Positions 1 to 6,488 of a stretch of 7,837 nt of DNA are shown piece after piece. Position numbers and translations under genes: made by a program. The number at the start of each line of letters is the position of its first letter. Within the stretch, counting starts at the first letter, position 1. The DNA is taken from positions 1 to 7,837 of the forward strand of contig JAHFLG010000048.1 of the NCBI GenBank assembly GCA_023244975.1, given 5' to 3'. The notes below the pieces were generated by a model. The model made no database searches. It worked only from the letters and a program-made list of their open reading frames with translations, and had not been told where the DNA came from. The stretch is from Candidatus Harrisonbacteria bacterium (GTDB lineage: Bacteria > Patescibacteriota > Minisyncoccia > UBA6257 > 1-14-0-10-44-23).

Positions 1-1
1 A

Positions 2-913
2 TTAGAAGAGGTGCCTGATTACACTCACAAATTGCCCCACAACATGGCAGATGTAGAGGCGCAAGATCTGGATCTTTGGGGAACCGAAATGGTTCTCATA
101 CGTTCGTTTGGATATCCGATTAAAAGTTATACGGTATTTGAAAGTCCGGACGAAGAGCATCAGTTTGATCCGATGTCCGTATTCATGGAAAATTTGGCCA
201 AAGCCAAAAAAGGGGAGTTTGCCGGCATTCAATATAACCTGGCACCAACGAGTCCGCGCTGGGGAGATCATTATGAGCATTTAGTTGAGGAGATTCGTGA
301 GCCAAAATTTTCAAAAAATGTCGGACATCAGGTTCCGGGCGGAGCAGATTTACCGCCAATTTTTCGCGCGGCCTTGGTGCAGCGCACTCCGGGCGTTGTC
401 GATGTGTTAAAGGCAGTTGAGGCAAACCTTTCAAAACGAGCATTTAAGTGTACGATTCGCTTCATCTATATTTCTCCTAAAAGTATTTTTTACGACTCAT
501 TTGCCCGTCGCTCGATTAAGGGATCATTCAACCAGTATGGCGCGTCTGATTTGAATTATTTTGATGACAACCGAATTATGAGCACGAAGATCAACCCCGG
601 TACCTGGCCATTTTTCTTTCGGCTTCAGCGACTCCGTGCGCGTAAGCAACGGGTACTTCAGAATTATCTCCACCGTGAGCATGAAATTCATACCTGGATG
701 GGCAAGCTGCTTACATCGCATATTTTAGATTTTAATTTCAAATCGCTTCAAATTATCCTCAATACCGAAAGTATGGCAGGGTTGTTTCATCCGCCCTCCG
801 CTCTCGTGTTGACCGGTCCACACACACAGCGCATTGAGAGTAAAAAAATGGGTGCTCCGGCTGGTTTGCCGATTTATGGCGACGAAAAAGCTCTCGATCA
901 GTTTAAATATTAA
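2..913 (+). CDS. N-terminal-type accessory module of a CPR type IV secretion-like ATPase system (5' partial)
   Basis: The reading frame is open to the left edge, so the gene almost certainly begins upstream. The GTG at 11 has a purine run directly touching it (AGAGG, no spacing) and is not a convincing start. Numbered from that GTG, 300 residues are visible, with no membrane segment or signal peptide and no Walker motifs. Landmarks are W-G-T-E at 23-26, Y-P-I-K-S-Y at 35-40, a strand-rich stretch F-K-C-T-I-R-F-I-Y-I-S at 145-155, a basic segment at 204-222, and a closing L-F-H-P-P at 258-262 followed by R-I-E-S-K-K at 274-279. From memory, this order of motifs matches the region that comes before the ATPase domain in many Candidate Phyla Radiation conjugation-type ATPases, where it is often fused to the motor. 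Here it stops 19 bases before a membrane-protein gene, and the motor is a separate gene further on. The likely role is an accessory or scaffold subunit of that motor (inference). The molecular function is unknown. Confidence 0.6.
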   Translation, partial: LEEVPDYTHKLPHNMADVEAQDLDLWGTEMVLIRSFGYPIKSYTVFESPDEEHQFDPMSVFMENLAKAKKGEFAGIQYNLAPTSPRWGDHYEHLVEEIREPKFSKNVGHQVPGGADLPPIFRAALVQRTPGVVDVLKAVEANLSKRAFKCTIRFIYISPKSIFYDSFARRSIKGSFNQYGASDLNYFDDNRIMSTKINPGTWPFFFRLQRLRARKQRVLQNYLHREHEIHTWMGKLLTSHILDFNFKSLQIILNTESMAGLFHPPSALVLTGPHTQRIESKKMGAPAGLPIYGDEKALDQFKY

Positions 914-931
914 TTATTCGTAATCTATTTC

Positions 932-1645
932 ATGTCAGCGCGTGGCGAATATAAAAAACTTGCGTATCACGATCCGCCGGTTCCCCAGGAGATTTATATC
1001 GTCCGATTTTTTTTCATTGTCCTTGGACTTTTTATTCTAGCGGCTCTCGGTATCCAGTCATACAATAACGGGCTTTTTACCTCCGCGGCGTTTGCTCACG
1101 GGTTTTGGTCTCTTGTTTGGCAGGTTATCGTTCGGGTCTGGCAGTTGTGGCTGGGATCATTTTTTATTATTCTTGACTCACTCCTGTTTATTCTATTTGT
1201 ATTTTCCTTGATTAAGGTCTGGCCGCTGCGGGATCATCAAAAATTGGTTGTTTGGGGGCTTAAACCGACTCATTCGCATGGAGGCGTCCATGGATCCAAC
1301 TCTGAGGGTCACGCTCCTCCCAAGGATCCGATTATTCTAAAGCACTGGACGGCGATTGTTAAAAAAGCAAACACCGGACGCACTGAGAATTTGCGCAGCG
1401 CGGTTGTGGAGGCGGACGCGCTTACTGATCTGTTTTTGCGGCAAAGCGGCTATGCCGGAGAGACCATGGCCGACAGACTGATGCAAATTTCCAAAGATTC
1501 CATTAAGAGCTTAGATCGTTTGTGGGACGCGCACCGACTGCGTAACGAGATAGCTCACACCCCGGGTTTTGTGGTGACTTCGAAAGACGCTGAAAAGGCA
1601 TTACTCGCATTTCGCGACTTCCTAAAAGAAATGAGAGCATTTTGA
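932..1645 (+). CDS. Two-pass membrane protein with C-terminal HEPN-like domain
   Basis: This 237-residue protein has a short cytoplasmic start (K8, K9), a first membrane helix at about 23-42, an aromatic amphipathic stretch at about 57-73, and a second membrane helix at about 74-96. A His/Gly-rich linker follows (H114, H116, H120, H127). The rest, about 135-237, is soluble and helical. The positive residues R100 and K104 just after helix 2 place it in the cytoplasm. Its best mark is R204-N-E-I-A-H209, an R-x4-H motif with a polar residue after the Arg, as in HEPN domains. It follows helical segments with acidic and hydrophobic spacing typical of that fold. Many HEPN proteins are RNases, but others are inactive scaffolds, so nuclease activity is not established here. 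The gene sits between the accessory-module gene and the ATPase gene and could supply the membrane anchor the ATPase lacks (inference). No Shine-Dalgarno is visible before ATG 932; translation may depend on the upstream gene. Confidence 0.7.
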   Translation: MSARGEYKKLAYHDPPVPQEIYIVRFFFIVLGLFILAALGIQSYNNGLFTSAAFAHGFWSLVWQVIVRVWQLWLGSFFIILDSLLFILFVFSLIKVWPLRDHQKLVVWGLKPTHSHGGVHGSNSEGHAPPKDPIILKHWTAIVKKANTGRTENLRSAVVEADALTDLFLRQSGYAGETMADRLMQISKDSIKSLDRLWDAHRLRNEIAHTPGFVVTSKDAEKALLAFRDFLKEMRAF

Positions 1646-1651
1646 TTCATA

Positions 1652-1726
1652 AATTTTCAATTATCAATGTTCAATTTACAATGAAGAATTACTCGTTTGA
1701 AAATTGCAAATTTAAAATTGTAAATT
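1652..1726. repeat. AT-rich imperfect inverted repeat (30-base arms)
   Basis: The arms are 1652-1681 and 1697-1726, with a 15-base loop at 1682-1696. Compared with the reverse complement of the right arm, the left arm matches at 24 of 30 positions without gaps. Both arms are built from short caatt/attg-like units, so each is also self-similar. The element nearly fills the 90-base gap between the membrane-protein and ATPase genes. There is no T-run after the stem, so it is not a normal terminator. It could be a transcript-processing or attenuating hairpin, or a copy of a dispersed intergenic repeat. Similar caatttt-type repeats are, from memory, frequent between genes in CPR genomes. Confidence 0.6.
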
Positions 1727-1735
1727 ATTGCATCT

Positions 1736-3214
1736 ATGGCTGACGAACAGAAACCACACCCAGCTCCTCCGACGCGCATCCAGATCATTAAGTACGCGCC
1801 TCCTCCTCCGGATTTACCGATGCTGGGTAAAATTGACCCCAAGGAGATTAACTTCATCGGTCGGACCAATTATGTCGCGGCCTTGGAAGAGAAAAAATTC
1901 GTTTTTGGCATCAAACGCGGCGATCGTCGCCGACATATGTACATCATCGGTAAAAGTGGTGTTGGAAAGTCAAAGCTGCTCGAGCTGATGATCCGTCAGG
2001 ACATTGAATTTGATCAGGGGTTTTGTCTGATGGATCCGCACGGCGACGTAATAGAAGATATTCTGCCCGCTGTTCCCGAGCGACGCATTGAAGACATCTG
2101 TATCATTGACCCGTCGGATATGGGATTTCCGTGTTCGTTCAATCCGCTAGCCAACGTTGACCCAGCCTTTAAGCATCAGCTCACCCAGGGTCTTATTGAA
2201 GTTCTTGAAAAGCAGTTCGGAGCTAACTGGACGCCACGACTTGAGCACGTGTTCCGATTCACAACCCTCGCACTTTTAGATTATCCGCACGCGACCATGC
2301 GCGGCATGATCTCGATGCTGACCGACCGCAACTACCGCCAGAAGGTGATTGAGTATATAGAAGACGACATGGTCAAGCGCTTCTGGGCGATTGAATTCGC
2401 GGACTGGAGCGAAAAGTTTGATACCGACGCGATCATTCCGCTGGTTAACAAACTCGGCCAGTTTTTGTCCGATCCGATGCTTCGCAATATTTTCGGCCAG
2501 AAAACCAACAAAATAGACCTTGAGGATCTGATGAATAATCGCAAAATAGTGCTCATTAACCTGAGCAAGGGTCGCTTGGGCGAGGAGAATTCAAGCTTTT
2601 TCGGTTCCATGTTCGTGACCAAAATTAAGCAGGCCGGTATGAGTCGCGCGCGCCTACCGGAAAAAGAGCGTATAGACTTTTATCTCTACATCGACGAGTT
2701 CCATAACGTTGTGACTGAGACCTTTGAAGACCTGATGAGTGAAGCACGTAAGTACGGTCTGTGCATTATCATCGCGCACCAGTACATGAGCCAGCTCTCA
2801 CCAAAGATTCTGGGCGCCGTGCTTGGTAACACCGGCACCATTGTAACCTTCCGCGTGGGAGGCGCGGACGCCGTGGTGCTTGAAGATGAGTTTGCTCCGC
2901 TGTTTAAAGTCAAAGACATGATTAACCTCGGGAAACAGGAGTTTTATATCAAGCTCACTATTGACGGTGAAAGTTATGACCCATTCTCAGCCTCAACACT
3001 CAGGGTTCTTCCGCCTGCTCATGCCAGCTATCGCGACCGAATCGTGGAAGCCAGCCGCCGTAAGTACACCGTCTCTGCCGAAGAGGCAAAGCGCCTGATT
3101 CAAGAAGAAGAGTCAACCATCATCCGCAGCGCCCAGGAAAAGGCCATCATCACCGGTGGTAAAGGTGGCACGCCTCAAGCCGCGCCCGCCGAAAACCCCG
3201 AGCCGTTGATTTAA
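1736..3214 (+). CDS. TraG/TraD/VirD4-like type IV secretion-system ATPase
   Basis: This 492-residue P-loop ATPase belongs to the coupling-protein (TraG/TraD/VirD4) and HerA/FtsK branch, which pumps DNA or delivers substrates to a secretion channel. A Pro-rich start (residues 9-29) leads into a conserved G-I-K-R segment (58-61). Walker A follows at G72-K-S-G-V-G-K78-S79, then M-D-P-H-G-D at 99-104. Walker B comes after a hydrophobic strand, with D320-E321, and I-I-A-H-Q at 345-349 is the motif that usually follows. F-R-V-G-G at 372-376 carries a possible arginine finger (R373). The C-terminal part after about 445 is a charged helix ending in a Gly/Pro/Ala-rich tail. All catalytic parts look intact. 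The N-terminal membrane helices typical of VirD4 are absent, so membrane attachment would have to come from a partner, plausibly the two-helix protein encoded just upstream. No Shine-Dalgarno precedes ATG 1736. The family call is firm; the substrate and whether it acts in conjugation, DNA uptake or pilus-related export are unknown. Confidence 0.9.
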   Translation: MADEQKPHPAPPTRIQIIKYAPPPPDLPMLGKIDPKEINFIGRTNYVAALEEKKFVFGIKRGDRRRHMYIIGKSGVGKSKLLELMIRQDIEFDQGFCLMDPHGDVIEDILPAVPERRIEDICIIDPSDMGFPCSFNPLANVDPAFKHQLTQGLIEVLEKQFGANWTPRLEHVFRFTTLALLDYPHATMRGMISMLTDRNYRQKVIEYIEDDMVKRFWAIEFADWSEKFDTDAIIPLVNKLGQFLSDPMLRNIFGQKTNKIDLEDLMNNRKIVLINLSKGRLGEENSSFFGSMFVTKIKQAGMSRARLPEKERIDFYLYIDEFHNVVTETFEDLMSEARKYGLCIIIAHQYMSQLSPKILGAVLGNTGTIVTFRVGGADAVVLEDEFAPLFKVKDMINLGKQEFYIKLTIDGESYDPFSASTLRVLPPAHASYRDRIVEASRRKYTVSAEEAKRLIQEEESTIIRSAQEKAIITGGKGGTPQAAPAENPEPLI

Positions 3215-3239
3215 GCAGGTTTTCTGGTAGGTTTAAGAT

Positions 3240-4784
3240 ATGAAATTTACTATTCACACGCGGCTCAATACAACCGCTATCAAGAATCTCGACGTACTGC
3301 TCGTGCCGGTGGTGTTGCAGGAACAAAAGCCTGCTGTGTTTGGCGAGGCGTTTGGTCAGCTGGAAAAAATAGACCAGCTATTTATCAAAAATTATATAAA
3401 GAGCAAAGCGCCGAAAGCTGGCGAGAGCCGACTACTGGCGACCAACAAAGCACCAGGGCACGTGTTTGTTGCGCTTGATACTGAGTTTACTGAGAAAAAA
3501 ATTGTCATGCTGGTGCGCAAGCTCGTCCGCATTGCTAAGGCCGAAGGGTTTAAGGAAGTTGGGATATATCTTGATGATTTTGAGAAATCAGGAGTGTTTG
3601 CCGAGCGCGTTGCTCACCTGGTTACCGAAAATGCTTTGTTAGCTCACTATGATTTTGCTGAGCAGTTTAAAACCGCGCCGAAAGAAGGATGGAAGTCTGT
3701 CGGTGGCATCTCGTTGTTTACGTATCACGACGCAAAGCTAATTCAGGCAGCTGTCTCTGAGGCCGAGTTGATTGCTGAGGCTGTTAACCACTGCCGCACG
3801 CTGGCAAATATGCCACCGTCTGATTTAAAGCCAGAAGGTATGGCCGAGGCCGCGCGAACCATGGCCAAACAAGCCAAGGGTCTGACTGTCGAGGTGTTTG
3901 ATGAAAAGAAACTAAAGTCCGAAGGCATGAATGCGATCCTCGCGGTTGGTATGGGTTCATCCAGCGCGCCGCGGCTCATCATCATGGAATACAAGGGTGG
4001 CAAATCAAAAGAAGCACCGATTGCTTTTGTTGGTAAAGGTGTGACGTTTGATTCCGGAGGACTTAACTTAAAGCCAGGTGAGCACATGGCTGACATGCAC
4101 ATGGATATGTCCGGCGGCGCGGCGGTTATCTATGCGATGTACGCGATCGCCAAAATGAAACTGCCGATTAACGCAGTTGGCCTCGTGCCAGCCGTTGAAA
4201 ATATGCCGTCTGGTTTTAGCTACCGCCAAGGAGACATTGTTAAAGCCTATGGAGGCAAGACCATGGAGATAGGCAACACCGACGCTGAAGGCCGTGTGAT
4301 TTTGGCTGATGCGCTGGAATATGTAAAAACCAAAAAGCCAGGACTGACGATTTCTATTGCTACGCTGACCGGAGCCGCGATGGTGGCGCTGGGTACGCGC
4401 ATGTCCGGATTGTTTGTAAAAAACAATAAGCCACTGCGCGACAAACTTGAAGAACTTGGGGCTGTTTCCGGCGATGCGGTCTGGCCGTTGCCGCTGACTG
4501 AAGAAAATGAAAAAGAAGTTGAAGGAAACTTTGCCGACGTCATCAATACCAGCAAGTCAGGTTCTCGCTATGGCGGCGCCTCAACTGCGGCCGCATTTTT
4601 GTCGCATTATGCCAAAGGCATGAACTTTGCCCATCTTGATATGGCTCCGCGCATGGTTGCCAACGCTGATGAAGAACTTTCCCGAGGCGCCGTCGGCTTC
4701 GGCGTCCGCTACTTTGTAGAACTTGCTAAACAGTGGGATTCAGTTAAAGAAAAACTTCTTACCGATTTGTCCGCGAGAACATGA
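3240..4784 (+). CDS. pepA: Leucyl aminopeptidase, peptidase family M17
   Basis: This is a cytoplasmic metallo-aminopeptidase that removes N-terminal residues, preferably leucine and other hydrophobic ones, from peptides; it acts in peptide turnover and normally forms hexamers. The 514-residue length is normal for the family. The N-terminal domain (to about 170) is variable; the C-terminal catalytic domain is complete. Visible active-site residues are K266 and D271 in V-G-K-G-V-T-F-D-S-G-G, K278, D289, and D348, E350 and R352 in the signature N-T-D-A-E-G-R (346-352). Each lies exactly four positions before its E. coli PepA counterpart (K270, D275, K282, D293, D352, E354, R356). The start is ATG 3240, where the usual family N-terminus begins; a weak ribosome-binding sequence (TAGG, 3228-3231) lies eight bases upstream. 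It starts 25 bases after the ATPase gene and may share its transcript, although I see no functional link. Some M17 proteins also bind DNA as regulators, but nothing here indicates that. Confidence 0.97.
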   Translation: MKFTIHTRLNTTAIKNLDVLLVPVVLQEQKPAVFGEAFGQLEKIDQLFIKNYIKSKAPKAGESRLLATNKAPGHVFVALDTEFTEKKIVMLVRKLVRIAKAEGFKEVGIYLDDFEKSGVFAERVAHLVTENALLAHYDFAEQFKTAPKEGWKSVGGISLFTYHDAKLIQAAVSEAELIAEAVNHCRTLANMPPSDLKPEGMAEAARTMAKQAKGLTVEVFDEKKLKSEGMNAILAVGMGSSSAPRLIIMEYKGGKSKEAPIAFVGKGVTFDSGGLNLKPGEHMADMHMDMSGGAAVIYAMYAIAKMKLPINAVGLVPAVENMPSGFSYRQGDIVKAYGGKTMEIGNTDAEGRVILADALEYVKTKKPGLTISIATLTGAAMVALGTRMSGLFVKNNKPLRDKLEELGAVSGDAVWPLPLTEENEKEVEGNFADVINTSKSGSRYGGASTAAAFLSHYAKGMNFAHLDMAPRMVANADEELSRGAVGFGVRYFVELAKQWDSVKEKLLTDLSART

Positions 4785-4798
4785 GCGGTCACAAATCG
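4763..4798. other. Hairpin spanning the pepA stop codon
   Basis: The arms 4763-4774 and 4785-4798 pair over 12 base pairs (eight plus four) around a two-base bulge (4789-4790), with a 10-base loop (4775-4784) that contains the pepA TGA stop. No T-run follows, so it is not a standard intrinsic terminator on either strand. It could protect the 3' end of the upstream message or reduce read-through into the cysteine-rich gene pair (inference). Confidence 0.55.
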
Positions 4799-4801
4799 CA
4801 A

Positions 4802-4816
4802 TCCCGCAAAGCGGGA
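4802..4816. promoter_or_regulatory. Small perfect hairpin just before the start of the first cysteine-rich gene
   Basis: TCCCGC (4802-4807) and GCGGGA (4811-4816) form a perfect six-base-pair stem with an AAA loop, ending seven bases before ATG 4824. The GGGA at 4813-4816 is the only sequence near that start that could act as a weak ribosome-binding site, and it lies within the stem. Pairing could therefore limit initiation at 4824 (inference). The next bases are CAAAAAG rather than T-rich, so this is not an intrinsic terminator. Confidence 0.4.
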
Positions 4817-4823
4817 CAAAAAG

Positions 4824-6488
4824 ATGCCAACTCAGGAAACTAAATCCTGTAGCGGTTGTAATCAACGATTCACGCTGACGGCGGAAGACTTAGTGATGTA
4901 TGAGAAGGCTGGGGTGCCGGCCTCTGACCAGTGCCAAAACTGCAACTGGTCGCAACTTTTAGCATTTTGGGTCATCGGTCGCTTCAGGGTTGCTACATCA
5001 GCTTTATCCGGGAAGCAGATAATTACCAATTTACCTGAGACCGCACCATTTCCTATTTACGAGCGTGAGGAGTTTATTTCTGATGCCTGGGATCCTATGG
5101 TCTATGGCCAAGCATATGATCCGAGTCGGTCATTTTTAGAGCAGCTTACGGAGTTACAGAAAAAAGTTCCGCATCCGCATCAGCTGGGAAATAAAAATGT
5201 TAATTGCCAATGGACCGATGACTGGTGGGAGAGCAAGGAGTGTTATTTGTGTCGATCCGGTTTTCAGAATGAATTTTTAAGCTATGCGTATCGAGTTTGG
5301 GCTTCAAAGGAGAGTGTTGATGTGGCTCATTGCTATGGAGTTGAGCAGTGCTATGACTGTCTCTTTTGCTTCAAATGCTACCGCTTGAAGTATTCATTTA
5401 ACTGTCATGACTCTATGGACAGTGCCTTTTTGTATGACTGCCGGAATGTTCAAAATTGTTTTATGAGTTGGAATTTGCGTAATAAGTCGTATTGCATTCT
5501 GAATCAGCAATATACAAAAGAGGAATATGAGCAAAAGATGAAGGAGTATAATGTAAAGTCATTTGCTTCAGTGCAGCAGCTCAAGCAGCAATTTTGGCGG
5601 AAAATCGCCGAAGAAGCGGTTCACCGCGCCAACATGAATATTCAAGTTTTTAATTCATCCGGCAACTTTATGACAGAAAATAAGAACTGCATACATTGCA
5701 ATTTTCTGGATAAGTCTGAAAACTGCCGCCGTCTTTTACGAGGTTTCCAGGCTAAGGATACTATCGAGGCAATCTGTGCTGGCCTTGTCGAGCAATCAAC
5801 GCGAACAGCGCTTGATCAGTTCGGCTATGGTAATACCTGTGTCTTGTATGCGACCAACTGTCGCTACAGCATGTATGTTGATAACTGCGAAGACTGTGAA
5901 TACTGTTTCGGCTGCGTTGGGCTGAAGAAAAAGAAGTATTGTATTTTGAACAAGCAATATAAAAAAGAAGAATATGAAGCACTCGTTGAAAAGATAAAAG
6001 CTGATATGAAGGCTCGTGGCGAGTGGGGGAGTTTCATGCCGTTTGCCATGGCGTATGGCGGATATAATATATCCCTTGCCCAGGTGCTTTTCCCGAAAAC
6101 AAAGGATGAGGCCTTGGAAATGGGTGCGAAATGGGAAGAATCACCGGTTCCTTCATATCAAGGCGCTATCGCTAGTGATGAGCTTTCTGATTCTATTGAT
6201 TCGGTCACGGATGATATCGTTAAACAGAGGATAATCTGCGTTGAAACAAAATTAAGTTACAACATCGCTCCGCGAGAGCTCGCGTTTTATAAACAGCACG
6301 GTATTCCGCCTCCACAACGACATTTTGACTGGAGGACATTCAATTTATATAAGCCGATGGCGCTCATGTTTAAGCCTCAAAAAGGCGCATGCTATTACTG
6401 TAAGAGCGAGATTGAGCACTACTATGATCCAAGCCTTGGCTATCAAAAGATCGCCTGTGTACCCTGCTATCAGCAGAATATTTCATGA
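4824..6488 (+). CDS. Cysteine-rich zinc-ribbon/solenoid protein of CPR type, diverged paralogue
   Basis: The protein has 554 residues, 32 of them Cys, and no signal peptide or membrane helix. The N-terminal zinc ribbon uses C9, C12, C37 and C40. Two blocks with nine-residue periodicity follow (about 125-224 and 283-373), each ending in a C-I-L-N-x-Q-Y-x-K-E-E-Y-E box (224-236 and 373-385). They are separated by a charged helical linker. Near the C-terminus a second ribbon-like region (472-504) keeps only one of four expected cysteines. A final Cx2C pair set follows (C523, C526, C545, C548). I recognise the family from CPR genomes, where these proteins are usually labelled zinc-ribbon or hypothetical; no function is established. 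Compared with the next gene, the Arg-rich patch after the first ribbon is replaced by N-W-S-Q-L-L-A-F-W-V. The start is supported because the first Cys lies near residue 8, as in the paralogue. The stop overlaps the next start (ATGA), suggesting translational coupling. Nucleic-acid binding is a guess. Confidence 0.85.
   Translation: MPTQETKSCSGCNQRFTLTAEDLVMYEKAGVPASDQCQNCNWSQLLAFWVIGRFRVATSALSGKQIITNLPETAPFPIYEREEFISDAWDPMVYGQAYDPSRSFLEQLTELQKKVPHPHQLGNKNVNCQWTDDWWESKECYLCRSGFQNEFLSYAYRVWASKESVDVAHCYGVEQCYDCLFCFKCYRLKYSFNCHDSMDSAFLYDCRNVQNCFMSWNLRNKSYCILNQQYTKEEYEQKMKEYNVKSFASVQQLKQQFWRKIAEEAVHRANMNIQVFNSSGNFMTENKNCIHCNFLDKSENCRRLLRGFQAKDTIEAICAGLVEQSTRTALDQFGYGNTCVLYATNCRYSMYVDNCEDCEYCFGCVGLKKKKYCILNKQYKKEEYEALVEKIKADMKARGEWGSFMPFAMAYGGYNISLAQVLFPKTKDEALEMGAKWEESPVPSYQGAIASDELSDSIDSVTDDIVKQRIICVETKLSYNIAPRELAFYKQHGIPPPQRHFDWRTFNLYKPMALMFKPQKGACYYCKSEIEHYYDPSLGYQKIACVPCYQQNIS
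5439..5531 (+). repeat. Cys/KEEY box, copy A (first gene of the pair, residues 206-236)
   Basis: This is the end of the first solenoid block. C206, C212 and C224 line up without gaps with C355, C361 and C373 of copy B, and the box closes with Y-T-K-E-E-Y-E. The column that holds Cys in the other copies (364, 213) is Ser here (S215). Confidence 0.75.
5886..5978 (+). repeat. Cys/KEEY box, copy B (first gene of the pair, residues 355-385)
   Basis: This is the richest copy in cysteine: C355, C358, C361, C364 and C373, then Y-K-K-E-E-Y-E. It lies 149 residues after copy A. It is nearly identical in DNA to copy D over its last 39 bases. Confidence 0.8.
6237..6335 (+). other. Degenerate second zinc-ribbon region (residues 472-504)
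   Basis: The segment has the layout of the N-terminal ribbon: Y-N-I-A-P-R-E-L-A-F-Y parallels the F-T-I-E-P-E-D-F-D-F-Y of the neighbouring gene, then a Pro-rich turn and a terminal knuckle. The first knuckle reads C472-V-E-T475 instead of C-x2-C. The second reads H500-F-D-W503 followed by Arg instead of C-x2-C followed by Arg. A four-Cys zinc site can therefore not form here. The match is by eye. Confidence 0.6.

Noticed and set aside
11..13. GTG at 11 as the true start of the first gene
   Set aside because: The frame stays open to the window edge and the purine-rich sequence touches the GTG with no spacing. The gene is more likely cut by the window.
932..1645. Toxin of a HEPN-MNT toxin-antitoxin pair
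   Set aside because: No MNT nucleotidyltransferase or other antitoxin-like gene is adjacent, and the membrane helices and ATPase neighbours do not fit that arrangement.
1646..1735. Promoter in the AT-rich gap before the ATPase gene
   Set aside because: The gap is so AT-rich that -10-like hexamers occur by chance, and no matching -35 box at proper spacing stands out. The inverted repeat explains its composition better.
1642..1735. Recoded TGA (Gly), as in Gracilibacteria and Absconditabacteria
   Set aside because: Reading through the TGA stops gives low-complexity sequence from the inverted repeat, and the ATGA gene overlap and well-formed protein ends support TGA as a stop.
3743..4555. Long open frames on the - strand opposite pepA
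   Set aside because: They mirror a gene with a complete active site, show no recognisable domains, and are low-complexity Ser/Pro-rich shadows.
4802..4820. Intrinsic terminator at the short GC stem before the cysteine-rich gene
   Set aside because: The stem is followed by CAAAAAG on the + strand and has no T-run on the - strand side either, and it sits seven bases before a start codon.
4781..4843. A 20-codon reading frame starting ATGA on the pepA stop codon and ending inside the next gene
   Set aside because: It has the geometry of a coupled leader peptide, but it is very short, out of frame with the next gene, overlaps two hairpins and has no ribosome-binding site. Chance is the simpler explanation.
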